Source: Streptomyces composti (GTDB lineage Bacteria; Actinomycetota; Actinomycetes; Streptomycetales; Streptomycetaceae). Taken from it: a stretch of DNA of 64,000 bases. The translations under genes and the position numbers were made by a program. Every line of letters starts with the position of its first letter. The first letter of the stretch is position 1. Below, in pieces: positions 1-7,073 of this stretch. The stretch lies in contig NZ_JAATEM010000001.1 of the NCBI RefSeq assembly GCF_012034205.1, positions 1 through 64,000 of the forward strand, in the 5' to 3' direction. A model generated the notes under the pieces. It saw only the letters and a program-made list of their open reading frames with translations. It was not told the DNA's origin and did no database searches.

Positions 1-27
1 GGCCCGCCTCGGATCTTTGCGCAGCCG

Positions 28-444
28 TCATCCCGCGCGGGCCGTCAGCCGCCGCGTCAGCAGGTACATCTCGCAGCCCAGGCAGTAGCCGAACACCGCG
101 TTGAGGAAGGCCGCCGCGAGCGCCGCCCCGGTGGCGGCCAGGCCCAGCCAGCCGGGGCCCGCGACGAAGCCGATGAGGCCGGTCACGGCGAAGACGAGGC
201 CGACCGCTTGCGCGAACCGCGGCGGCTGCGGAGCCTCGAACCGCGTGGGCGGTCCCAGCCGCGGCCGGACCGCCTTCCGGTACAGCCAGCCGTACGGCGA
301 CCGGCCCACCCCGCCCGCCGCGCCGCAGGCGAACGCCAGCGTCTGCCAGGCCAGCAGCCATGCGTTCCCGGTGATCATGACGACCGCAAGCACCACGGTC
401 GTCACCGCCGCCCCGAAGCGGGGCCCCCTCGCATCGATGTCCAT
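28..444 (-). CDS. DUF4395 family membrane protein
   Basis: A 138-residue integral membrane protein with about four hydrophobic segments (residues 8-40 as one or two helices, then about 77-95 and 99-118). It ends in the typical DUF4395 stretch FGYCLGCEMYLLTRR, which holds two cysteines. The family has no proven reaction, but its genes commonly sit beside thioredoxin or sulfurtransferase genes. Here it is divergent from a membrane-anchored thioredoxin with only 60 bp between the start codons, so a joint thiol-redox role at the membrane is a reasonable inference. The ATG start is at 444. Family assignment is fairly sure; function is not known. Confidence 0.85.
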   Translation of the reverse strand: MDIDARGPRFGAAVTTVVLAVVMITGNAWLLAWQTLAFACGAAGGVGRSPYGWLYRKAVRPRLGPPTRFEAPQPPRFAQAVGLVFAVTGLIGFVAGPGWLGLAATGAALAAAFLNAVFGYCLGCEMYLLTRRLTARAG

Positions 445-504
445 GAATCAAGCATTCCGCACGGAAGGCTCAGGGCGGGGGCGGGAATCTTTGCGGTTGT
501 GTGA

Positions 505-933
505 ATGCTTCTAGCTGGTGTGACCGGACTGGTGGTGTGTGTGCTGGTGCTCGCCGCGGCGAGCACCTTCGGAGTGCTGCAGCGGCGGCGGAGCGGGAGG
601 GTGCGGGTGCGCGCGCGGGACGAGGGCAGCCGGCTGGCGGCCGAGGAGCTGGGCGCCGAGCTGGGCGAACGGGCCACGCTGGTGCAGTTCTCCAGCGCCT
701 TCTGCGCCCCCTGCCGGGCGACCCGCCGGGTGCTTGCGGAGGTGGCCGGCATGGTCCCCGGCGTCGCGCACGTCGAGATCGACGCCGAGGACAACCTCGC
801 CCTGGTGCGCCGCCTCGACATCCTCAGGACGCCCACCGTGCTGGTCCTCGACGCCGGCGGCCGGGTGGTGCGCCGCGCCACCGGACAGCCCCGCAAGGCC
901 GATGTGATCGCCGCCCTCGGCGAGGCCGTATGA
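505..933 (+). CDS. membrane-anchored thioredoxin-like protein
   Basis: A 142-residue protein. One N-terminal hydrophobic helix (residues 3-23) is followed by a basic stretch (RRRSGRVRVRAR), so the thioredoxin domain should face the cytoplasm rather than the outside. The active-site motif is CAPC at residues 67-70 within FSSAFCAPCRAT. TPTVLV around residue 109-114 supplies the conserved cis-proline. The expected role is thiol-disulfide exchange with an unknown partner, perhaps the divergent DUF4395 protein. No strong Shine-Dalgarno precedes the ATG at 505, and a start a few codons downstream is possible. Confidence 0.85.
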   Translation: MLLAGVTGLVVCVLVLAAASTFGVLQRRRSGRVRVRARDEGSRLAAEELGAELGERATLVQFSSAFCAPCRATRRVLAEVAGMVPGVAHVEIDAEDNLALVRRLDILRTPTVLVLDAGGRVVRRATGQPRKADVIAALGEAV

Positions 934-950
934 CGTCCCGCGGGCCCGCA

Positions 951-1014
951 GTGAGTCATCTCCCACCTCACAGGGCCGACTTGACGGGGCATTCCGCACA
1001 TCGTCAGCCTGACG
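951..1014 (+). promoter_or_regulatory. putative promoter/operator of the flavin reductase gene
   Basis: The gap before the flavin reductase contains an inverted repeat GTGAG (951-955) / CTCAC (967-971), a -35-like TTGACG at 981-986, and a perfect palindrome CGTCAG-C-CTGACG at 1002-1014. The arrangement suggests a regulated promoter. I cannot name the regulator, and the -10 element is unclear. Confidence 0.35.
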
Positions 1015-1088
1015 GCATGTCCTCGGAACTCCTTCGCCCGTCGCGGGTACCCGCTCCCTCGCCCCGTCTCCCGCGGAAGGACAGTTCC

Positions 1089-1604
1089 ATGACGGCCCCG
1101 CCCGCCACCCACGCCCGGCCCGCCTCGCCCGATCTGCTGCGCTCCGTGTTCCGGCGGCACGCGGCGGGTGTGGCGGTGATCACTGCGCGCGGCGCCTCGG
1201 GGCCGGTGGGCTTCACCGCCACCTCCCTCGCCTCCGTCTCCGCGGACCCGCCGATGCTCTCGTTCGGCATCGGCACCGCGAGCTCGAGCTGGCCGGTGAT
1301 AGCCACGGGTGACCATGTCGGCGTCCATGTGCTCGCCGAGGACCAGCAGGACCTGGCGGTCACCTTCGCCCGCCCCGGCGCCGACCGCTTCGGGCCGGGC
1401 ACGGCCTGGTGGGACGGGCCGGAGGGGGTGCCGCTGCTGCACGGAGTGCTGGCCTGGACGGTGTGCCGGGTCGTGGCCCGGGTCCCGGCCGGGGATCACC
1501 GCATCGTGATCGCCGAGGTGCTGCTCGGCGACCCCGGCGACCCCGCCCGCCCCGGGCGTCCCCTGCTGTACCACCACGGCCGCTACCACGGTCTGCGGGA
1601 CTGA
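1089..1604 (+). CDS. flavin reductase family protein (FMN-binding split barrel)
   Basis: A 171-residue flavin_reduct-type protein. It opens with the family signature LLRSVFRRHAAGVAVITARG, followed by GFTATSLASVSADPPMLSFGIG, the stretch that binds flavin in this fold, and ends with LLYHHGRYHGL. Such proteins use NAD(P)H to reduce FMN or FAD for partner monooxygenases. The ATG at 1089 was chosen because GGAAGGA lies at 1075-1081; an in-frame ATG at 1017 would add 24 residues that do not look conserved. No monooxygenase gene is next to it, so its partner is unknown. Confidence 0.85.
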   Translation: MTAPPATHARPASPDLLRSVFRRHAAGVAVITARGASGPVGFTATSLASVSADPPMLSFGIGTASSSWPVIATGDHVGVHVLAEDQQDLAVTFARPGADRFGPGTAWWDGPEGVPLLHGVLAWTVCRVVARVPAGDHRIVIAEVLLGDPGDPARPGRPLLYHHGRYHGLRD

Positions 1605-1670
1605 GCCGCTCGCCTCCCGCGCTGCGTGCGCGTCCAGTTCCGGTTACGCTGCGTTGCAAAGGTCACAGTT

Positions 1671-1739
1671 CAAAGCGCTTGCTTAGCGGAGACGAACTCG
1701 GTGTACTGGCGCGTAACGAACTGGGTGTACTGGCGAGTA
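1671..1739 (+). promoter_or_regulatory. operator cluster upstream of etfBA
   Basis: CAAAGCGCTTG (1671-1681) is centred on the palindrome AAGCGCTT. It is followed by two head-to-tail 24-bp units, 1692-1715 and 1716-1739, that differ at only two positions. Each unit contains TACTGGCG(C/A)GTA; the second copy has perfect arms TACT...AGTA. Short palindromes like these are typical binding sites of TetR-type regulators of acyl-CoA metabolism, which would suit an ETF operon. The regulator itself is not identified here. Confidence 0.5.
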
Positions 1740-1796
1740 ACCTGATGTGCGGAGCGCGGGTCGCCCCGACCGGGATCACCCCCTTCAGGTGCCTAT

Positions 1797-1817
1797 GCTG
1801 CCTGCAAGACAGGCAGC
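1797..1817 (+). promoter_or_regulatory. hairpin in the etfB leader, overlapping a -10-like hexamer
   Basis: GCTGCCTG (1797-1804) and CAGGCAGC (1810-1817) form a perfect 8-bp stem with a 5-nt loop. The stem starts inside TATGCT (1794-1799), a plausible -10 element, and ends 30 nt before the etfB GTG. It could be an operator at the transcription start or a structure at the 5' end of the mRNA. Confidence 0.4.
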
Positions 1818-1847
1818 CAGAAATGACGATGCAGTAGGAGAGCCGGC

Positions 1848-2636
1848 GTGAGCTTGAGGATCGTTGTCACTGTGAAGTACGTGCCCGACGCCACTGGCGA
1901 CCGGCACTTCGCCGATGACCTGACCGTCGACCGTGACGACGTGGACGGTCTGCTCTCCGAGCTGGACGAGTACGCGGTCGAGCAGGCGCTGCAGATCTCG
2001 GAGAACTCCGACGACGACGTGGAGGTCACCGTCCTGACCGTGGGTCCCGAGGACGCCAAGGACGCGCTGCGCAAGGCGCTGTCCATGGGCGCCGACAAGG
2101 CGATCCACGTGGAGGACGACGACCTGCACGGCACCGACGCCATCGGCACCTCCCTGGTCCTGGCCAAGGCCATCGAGAAGGCCGGCTACGACCTGGTGAT
2201 CTCCGGTATGGCCTCCACCGACGGCACCATGGGCGTCGTCCCGGCGCTGCTCGCGGAGCGCCTCGGCGTGCCGCAGGTGACGCTGCTGTCCGAGGTGTCG
2301 GTCGAGGACGGCAAGGTCACCGGCCGCCGCGACGGCGACGCCGCCTCCGAGCAGCTCGAGGCCTCCCTGCCGGCGGTCGTGTCGGTCACCGACCAGTCGG
2401 GCGAGGCCCGCTACCCGTCCTTCAAGGGCATCATGGCTGCGAAGAAGAAGCCGGTGGAGTCCTGGGACCTGTCCGACCTGGACATCGACGCCGACGAGGT
2501 CGGCCTGGAGAACGCCTACACCACGGTCGTGTCGGCCGCGGAGCGTCCGGCCCGCACCGCGGGCACGATCGTCAAGGACGAGGGCGAGGGCGGCAAGCAG
2601 CTCGCCGAGTTCCTCGCGGGCCAGAAGTTCATCTGA
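1848..2636 (+). CDS. etfB: electron transfer flavoprotein, beta subunit
   Basis: A 262-residue EtfB/FixA protein of normal length. It begins LRIVVTVKYVPDATGD, as expected for the AMP-binding Rossmann-like fold, and carries the family stretches GADKAIHVEDDDL, ISGMASTDGTMGVVPALLAERLG and YPSFKGIMAAKKKP. With EtfA it forms the soluble heterodimer that takes electrons from acyl-CoA and related dehydrogenases and passes them to the membrane ETF:quinone oxidoreductase. The GTG start at 1848 has GGAG at 1837-1840. etfA follows 51 bp downstream on the same strand. Confidence 0.97.
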   Translation: MSLRIVVTVKYVPDATGDRHFADDLTVDRDDVDGLLSELDEYAVEQALQISENSDDDVEVTVLTVGPEDAKDALRKALSMGADKAIHVEDDDLHGTDAIGTSLVLAKAIEKAGYDLVISGMASTDGTMGVVPALLAERLGVPQVTLLSEVSVEDGKVTGRRDGDAASEQLEASLPAVVSVTDQSGEARYPSFKGIMAAKKKPVESWDLSDLDIDADEVGLENAYTTVVSAAERPARTAGTIVKDEGEGGKQLAEFLAGQKFI

Positions 2637-2687
2637 GCCCGAGTTCGCTGACCGTCCCTCATCTTCGCTACGCAGGAGTGCAATCCC

Positions 2688-3650
2688 ATGGCTGAAGTTC
2701 TCGTCTACGTCGACCACGTGGACGGCGCCGTCCGCAAGCCCACGCTGGAGCTGCTGACCCTCGCCCGCCGCATCGGCGACCCCGTCGCCGTCGCCCTCGG
2801 CAACGGCGCCGGTGACACCGCCGCCACGCTGGCCGAGCACGGCGCGGTGAAGGTCCTCACTCACGAGGCCGCCGAGTACGCCGAGTACCTGGTCGTGCCG
2901 AAGGTGGACGCGCTGCAGGCCGCCGTCGACTCGGTCTCCCCGGCCGCCGTGCTGGTCCCGTCCTCCGCCGAGGGCAAGGAGATCGCCGCCCGTCTGGCGC
3001 TGCGCATCGGCTCCGGCATCATCACCGACGCCGTCGACCTCGAGGCCGGCGACGAGGGCCCGGTGGCCACCCAGTCGGTGTTCGCCGCCTCCTACACCAC
3101 CAAGTCCCGTGTGTCCAAGGGCACCCCGGTCATCACGGTCAAGCCGAACTCGGCCGCCGTGGAGCCCGCCCCGGCCGCGGGTACGGTCGAGGCCCTGTCG
3201 GTGACCTTCTCCGACAAGGCGACCGGCACCAAGGTCACCGGCCGCACGCCGCGCGAGTCGACCGGCCGTCCCGAGCTGACCGAGGCCGCGATCGTGGTCT
3301 CCGGCGGCCGTGGCGTCAACGGCGCCGAGAACTTCGCGATCATCGAGGCCCTCGCCGACGAGCTCGGCGCGGCCGTCGGTGCCTCGCGTGCCGCCGTCGA
3401 CGCCGGCTGGTACCCGCACACCAACCAGGTCGGCCAGACCGGCAAGTCGGTCTCGCCGCAGCTGTACATCGCCGCCGGTATCTCCGGCGCGATCCAGCAC
3501 CGGGCCGGTATGCAGACCTCGAAGACCATCGTGGCCATCAACAAGGACCCCGAGGCCCCGATCTTCGACCTGGTCGACTACGGCGTCGTCGGCGACCTGT
3601 TCGACGTCGTGCCGCAGCTCACCGAGGAGGTCAAGGCCCGCAAGGGCTGA
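2688..3650 (+). CDS. etfA: electron transfer flavoprotein, alpha subunit
   Basis: A 320-residue EtfA/FixB protein. The N-terminal half is the EtfB-like domain. The C-terminal FAD domain shows [10 protein letters not shown], the [25 protein letters not shown] region and the closing [10 protein letters not shown], all hallmarks of the subunit that holds the redox FAD. It pairs with the EtfB encoded just upstream to carry electrons from flavin dehydrogenases to the respiratory chain. A strong hairpin 19 bp after the stop codon closes the operon. Confidence 0.97.
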   Translation: MAEVLVYVDHVDGAVRKPTLELLTLARRIGDPVAVALGNGAGDTAATLAEHGAVKVLTHEAAEYAEYLVVPKVDALQAAVDSVSPAAVLVPSSAEGKEIAARLALRIGSGIITDAVDLEAGDEGPVATQSVFAASYTTKSRVSKGTPVITVKPNSAAVEPAPAAGTVEALSVTFSDKATGTKVTGRTPRESTGRPELTEAAIVVSGGRGVNGAENFAIIEALADELGAAVGASRAAVDAGWYPHTNQVGQTGKSVSPQLYIAAGISGAIQHRAGMQTSKTIVAINKDPEAPIFDLVDYGVVGDLFDVVPQLTEEVKARKG

Positions 3651-3669
3651 GCCCCCCGCAGCCGCAGCA

Positions 3670-3700
3670 GGCCCCCGCGACCGTCATGGCCGCGGGGGCC
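3670..3700. terminator. terminator between etfA and the convergent phosphatase-fold gene
   Basis: GGCCCCCGCG (3670-3679) pairs perfectly with CGCGGGGGCC (3691-3700) around an 11-nt loop. It lies between convergent genes, so it can serve both strands. No T-tract follows, as is usual in Streptomyces. Confidence 0.75.
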
Positions 3701-3721
3701 TCGCTCGTGCCGGGGGTTCGC

Positions 3722-4627
3722 TCACGCCAGGGTCAGCGTGGCCTGCACCGGCAGATGATCACTGGGGTACTGCCCGTCCGCGGTGAAGGTGTTGATCGCC
3801 GCCCGGTGCACGGTGACGCCGGGGGTGGCCAGGATCCAGTCGATGCGGTCGCCGCCCGGCACCGGCGGCCGGTAGTCGTGGAAGGTGCCGTACAGCTCGC
3901 TCCGCTCGGCCGCCGCGTCCCAGGTGTCGGCCAGACCGGCGGAGAGCATCGTGTCGTAGACCGGGTTGCCGTGGGCGGGCACATTGAAGTCGCCGGTCAC
4001 CAGCACGGGCGGCGACCGGTCCATCTTCCCGATGTGCTCCACGACGAGGCGGGCGGCCCGTTCGCGGGCGTACTGACTGGCGTTGTCCAGGTGGGTGTTG
4101 AGCAGGACGAACTCCCGCCCGCCGCCGAGATCGCGGAAGCGGACCCAGGTGACCATGCGGACCCAGGCGTTGCCCCAGGTCCTGGAGGCAATCACGTACG
4201 GGGTGCCGGAGAGCCAGAAGTGCTCGAACTCCAGCGGCTCGAGCCGGCGGGTGTCGTAGAAGGCGGCCATGAACTCGTCCCGGCTGCCGCCCGCGCGTCC
4301 GGTGCCGATCCAGTCGTGGTCCGGGCCCAGATCGGCCTCGATGTCGCGCAGCTGCGGGTACAGGCCCTCCTGGGTGCCGATGACATGCGGGCGTTCCTGG
4401 CGCAGCAGCCGTCGCATGACCGGCCTGCGGGTGGCCCAGCTGTGCGGCTCCGCGTCGCTCGCGTAGCGCAGGTTGAACGACATCACCTCCAGGGGACGGT
4501 CGTCCGCTCCCTCCGCCGCGACGGCGGGCGCGGACGACAGTGCTGTACTGGAGAGCGGAAGGGCGTCGGAGGCGGCCGGTGCGGACCTCGGTCCCGTGCG
4601 GCGGGTGACTCGGGGGTGGTGTGGCAC
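3722..4627 (-). CDS. endonuclease/exonuclease/phosphatase family protein
   Basis: An EEP-fold (DNase I-like) hydrolase. All catalytic blocks are visible: MSFNLRYAS, GTQEGLYPQ (metal-binding Glu), LLNTHLDN, GDFNVP (Asp and Asn) and SDHLPV (the final Asp-His pair). Related secreted actinobacterial proteins act on phosphodiesters or phosphomonoesters; the substrate here is unknown. The GTG at 4627 is proposed (301 residues) because the residues that follow resemble a weak export leader ending near AVAAEG. The frame stays open to 4771, so the start is uncertain. Confidence 0.8.
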   Translation of the reverse strand: MPHHPRVTRRTGPRSAPAASDALPLSSTALSSAPAVAAEGADDRPLEVMSFNLRYASDAEPHSWATRRPVMRRLLRQERPHVIGTQEGLYPQLRDIEADLGPDHDWIGTGRAGGSRDEFMAAFYDTRRLEPLEFEHFWLSGTPYVIASRTWGNAWVRMVTWVRFRDLGGGREFVLLNTHLDNASQYARERAARLVVEHIGKMDRSPPVLVTGDFNVPAHGNPVYDTMLSAGLADTWDAAAERSELYGTFHDYRPPVPGGDRIDWILATPGVTVHRAAINTFTADGQYPSDHLPVQATLTLA

Positions 4628-4787
4628 CAGGCTCTGCCTTTCTGTTCGCGTCGGTCGGGGCCGTGCGCTGCTGGTCCGACGGTGCCAGATGAACGTGAAC
4701 ATGCCGAGAAGGCGGAGTGGATCTCGGGGTGAGACGGTGTTGACCGGCGGCGGGGCGGCAGATAACTTCATTCTGCGGATTATTGAT

Positions 4788-4802
4788 TCCGTATAACGGA
4801 AA
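4788..4802. promoter_or_regulatory. perfect 15-bp palindrome, IclR-like operator
   Basis: TTCCGT-ATA-ACGGAA is an exact inverted repeat 15 bp before the start codon of the aldolase gene. A related half-site, ATTCTGCGGA, lies just upstream (4771-4780). The TTCCG...CGGAA pattern resembles sites of IclR-family repressors. Bound protein would cover the transcription start or the ribosome binding site. Confidence 0.5.
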
Positions 4803-4817
4803 CCAGGAGGGTGAGGA

Positions 4818-6122
4818 ATGGGGCAGGGTCAGCAGGAGCGGGTGGCGACGAGCCTCTCGGGTGCCGTCAGCGAGGAGATCAGCGCCTCCCTCGCGCCGGT
4901 CGACGCCGAGCTGGAGCGCCGCTACCCCGGGGACCCCGGCACCCGTCAGCCCGTCCACACCGTCTACGTTCCCGGCGACGTCTTCACGGCCGGCACCATC
5001 CGGTCCTGGGGCGACCAGGCGCTCGCCGCCCTCGACGAACACGCCCCCGACGCCGCCTCCTTCGCCGCCGTCCTCGGACTCGACGCGGCCCTCGCCGAGG
5101 ACGTCTACGGCCGGGTGCGCGCCAAGCTCGAACGCGAACCCGTCGAGGACCTGCGGGTGGACTTCGAGGACGGCTACGGCAACCGTCCCGACGCCGAGGA
5201 GGACGAGACCGCGGCCCGCGCCGCACGGCTGATCGCCGAGGCCTGCCGGAACGGCACGGCCGCCCCCTGCATGGGTATCCGGATGAAGTGCATGGAGGCC
5301 GCCGTGCGCGACCGGGGCATCCGGACCCTCGACATCTTCCTCACCGGCCTGATGCAGGCCGGCGGCCTGCCGGACGGCCTGGTCCTGACCCTGCCCAAGG
5401 TCACCTACGCCGAGCAGGTCACCGCCATGGCGCGGCTGCTCGACGCCTTCGAGAAGACGCACGGCCTGGAGCCGGGCCGGATCGGCTTCGAGATCCAGAT
5501 CGAGACCAGCCAGGCCATCCTCGCCGCCGACGGCACCGCCACCGTCGCCCGGATGATCCAGGCCGCCGAGGGACGGGCCACCGGGCTGCACTACGGCACC
5601 TTCGACTACAGCGCCTGCCTCGGCGTCTCCGCCGCCCACCAGGCCAGCGACCACCCCGCCGCCGACCACGCCAAGGCCGTCATGCAGGTCGCCGCGGCCG
5701 GCACCGGCGTGCGCGTCTCCGACGGCTCCACCAACGTCCTGCCGGTCGGCCCCACGGAGAAGGTCCACGCCGCCTGGCGGCTCCACTACGGCCTCACCCG
5801 CCGCGCCCTCGCCCGCGCCTACTACCAGGGCTGGGACATGCACCCCGGCCACCTGCCCACCCGCTACGCGGCCGTCTTCGCCTTCTACCGGGAGGGCTTC
5901 GAGCAGGCGGCGGGACGCCTCGCCCGCTACGCCGGCCGCGCCGGCGGCGACATCATGGACGAGCCCGCCACCGCCAAGGCCCTCAGCGGGTATCTGCTGC
6001 GCGGCCTGGACTGCGGCGCGCTGGACACCGCCGAGGTCGCCCGGCTCTCCGGCCTCACCCGCGCCGACCTCGAGGGCTTCGCGGCACCCCGGCGCGGCGA
6101 CCTCACGGCCTCCGCGCAGTAG
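4818..6122 (+). CDS. CitE/HpcH-type aldolase-lyase (DUF6986)
   Basis: A 434-residue protein of the HpcH/HpaI aldolase/citrate lyase superfamily. Supporting stretches are DLRVDFEDGYGNRPD (the Asp-Glu motif expected to bind the metal), MGIRMKCMEAA, VLTLPKVTYAEQV, GFEIQIETSQAI and LHYGTFDYSA. The fold usually cleaves or forms C-C bonds of 2-oxo acids or acyl-CoA with Mg2+. The actual substrate of this family is not established. GGAGG at 4807-4811 precedes the ATG at 4818. The gene stands alone behind the palindrome at 4788-4802. Confidence 0.8.
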   Translation: MGQGQQERVATSLSGAVSEEISASLAPVDAELERRYPGDPGTRQPVHTVYVPGDVFTAGTIRSWGDQALAALDEHAPDAASFAAVLGLDAALAEDVYGRVRAKLEREPVEDLRVDFEDGYGNRPDAEEDETAARAARLIAEACRNGTAAPCMGIRMKCMEAAVRDRGIRTLDIFLTGLMQAGGLPDGLVLTLPKVTYAEQVTAMARLLDAFEKTHGLEPGRIGFEIQIETSQAILAADGTATVARMIQAAEGRATGLHYGTFDYSACLGVSAAHQASDHPAADHAKAVMQVAAAGTGVRVSDGSTNVLPVGPTEKVHAAWRLHYGLTRRALARAYYQGWDMHPGHLPTRYAAVFAFYREGFEQAAGRLARYAGRAGGDIMDEPATAKALSGYLLRGLDCGALDTAEVARLSGLTRADLEGFAAPRRGDLTASAQ

Positions 6123-6164
6123 CCCGCGCCTCCCGCGCACCGGGAGAGGTCTCGCCGCCCCGGC

Positions 6165-6213
6165 TTGCCGGCGCATATCGAATCTCGATAGATTCCCATC
6201 GTGGTTCGATGGG
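6165..6213 (+). promoter_or_regulatory. promoter with embedded operator and an RBS-covering hairpin
   Basis: TTGCCG (6165-6170) and TAGATT (6189-6194) fit a sigma-70-type promoter with an 18-bp spacer. The perfect palindrome TATCGA-ATC-TCGATA (6176-6190) fills that spacer. Just downstream, CCCATCG (6195-6201) and CGATGGG (6207-6213) form a perfect 7-bp hairpin whose right arm covers the first bases of the GGGAGG ribosome binding site (6211-6216). The operator placement suits a repressor; the small HTH protein of the same operon is the obvious candidate. Confidence 0.55.
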
Positions 6214-6223
6214 AGGTCCGGCG

Positions 6224-6721
6224 ATGGGGAAACTGACGGTGCTCGCCCTGCGCGCGGTGATCGTGGTGCTGCTGGCCGGCTCGTTGTTCGTCCAGGCGGT
6301 GATGGTGCCGCTGCTCGCCAGTGACCTGAAGGGGCTGGACGAAGAGGTGGCCCGGCTGGCCGGTCCGGTCCTGCTGATCGTCGTACTGGGCGTGGTGACC
6401 GCCCAGATCGTCCTGGTCTGCGTCTGGCGGCTGGTCACCATGGTGCGCCGCGGCACGGTCTTCTCCCACGCGGCCTTCCGCTACGTCCACATCGTGATCG
6501 GCGCCTTCGCCGCCGCCGCGCTCCTGGTGTTCGCACTCGGCGCGGTCCTGGCGCCGGGCGAGGCCGTCGCTCCCGGCATCGTCCTCCTGGTGGGCGGTGT
6601 CGGGCTCGCGGTCTTCGGCATCGCGCTCGTCGTGCTGGTCCTGCGCATGCTGCTCGCCCAGGCCGTCGCCCGCGAGGCGGAGGCGACGCGGATGAGGGCC
6701 GAACTGGCCGAGGTGATCTGA
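6224..6721 (+). CDS. DUF2975 membrane protein
   Basis: A 165-residue integral membrane protein with four hydrophobic segments (about 5-27, 45-67, 88-108, 118-142) and a charged C-terminal tail (AVAREAEATRMRAELAEVI). This is the usual architecture of DUF2975 proteins, which are nearly always encoded with a small YozG-like HTH protein, as here. The ATG at 6224 has GGGAGG at 6211-6216. Its TGA overlaps the next ATG by one base, so the two are translationally coupled. Function is unknown; the membrane protein may hold or sense for its HTH partner. Confidence 0.85.
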   Translation: MGKLTVLALRAVIVVLLAGSLFVQAVMVPLLASDLKGLDEEVARLAGPVLLIVVLGVVTAQIVLVCVWRLVTMVRRGTVFSHAAFRYVHIVIGAFAAAALLVFALGAVLAPGEAVAPGIVLLVGGVGLAVFGIALVVLVLRMLLAQAVAREAEATRMRAELAEVI

Positions 6722-6972
6722 TGCCGATCGTCGTCGACATCGACGTGATGCTCGCCCGGCGGAAGATGTCCGTCGGTGAACTGGCCGAGCGTGTCGGCAT
6801 CACCCCCGCCAACCTCGCGGTGCTGAAGAACGGCCGCGCCAAGGCGGTGCGTTTCACCACCCTCGCCGCGCTGTGCGAGGCGCTCGACTGCCAGCCCGGA
6901 GACCTGCTGCGCCACGAGCCGGACGAGGAGCCCGCGTCCCGGCCCGAGGCCGGTGTGCCGGGGACACGGTAG
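6721..6972 (+). CDS. YozG-like XRE/Cro-C1 family regulator
   Basis: An 83-residue DNA-binding protein made almost entirely of one helix-turn-helix domain: MLARRKMSVGELAERVGITPANLAVLKNGRAKAVRFTTLAALCEALDCQPGDLLRHEP. The YozG group is found coupled to DUF2975 proteins, matching the one-base overlap (TGATG) with the gene before. It probably regulates its own operon through TATCGAATCTCGATA at 6176-6190; this is inference from position. Confidence 0.9.
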   Translation: MPIVVDIDVMLARRKMSVGELAERVGITPANLAVLKNGRAKAVRFTTLAALCEALDCQPGDLLRHEPDEEPASRPEAGVPGTR

Positions 6973-7073
6973 CGGCTCCGTCACAGCCGGGACCGCCGAG
7001 CCCCGTACCCGCCGGGGCCCTTTAGGCTGTACGCCACGCACGATCTGAGGTGTCACAGGAACGGGGCGGAGCG

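Noticed and set aside
3759..6176. 805-codon minus-strand frame over the phosphatase-fold and aldolase genes
   Set aside because: It combines an antisense shadow with an out-of-frame reading of the phosphatase-fold gene; the catalytic motifs are in the other frames.
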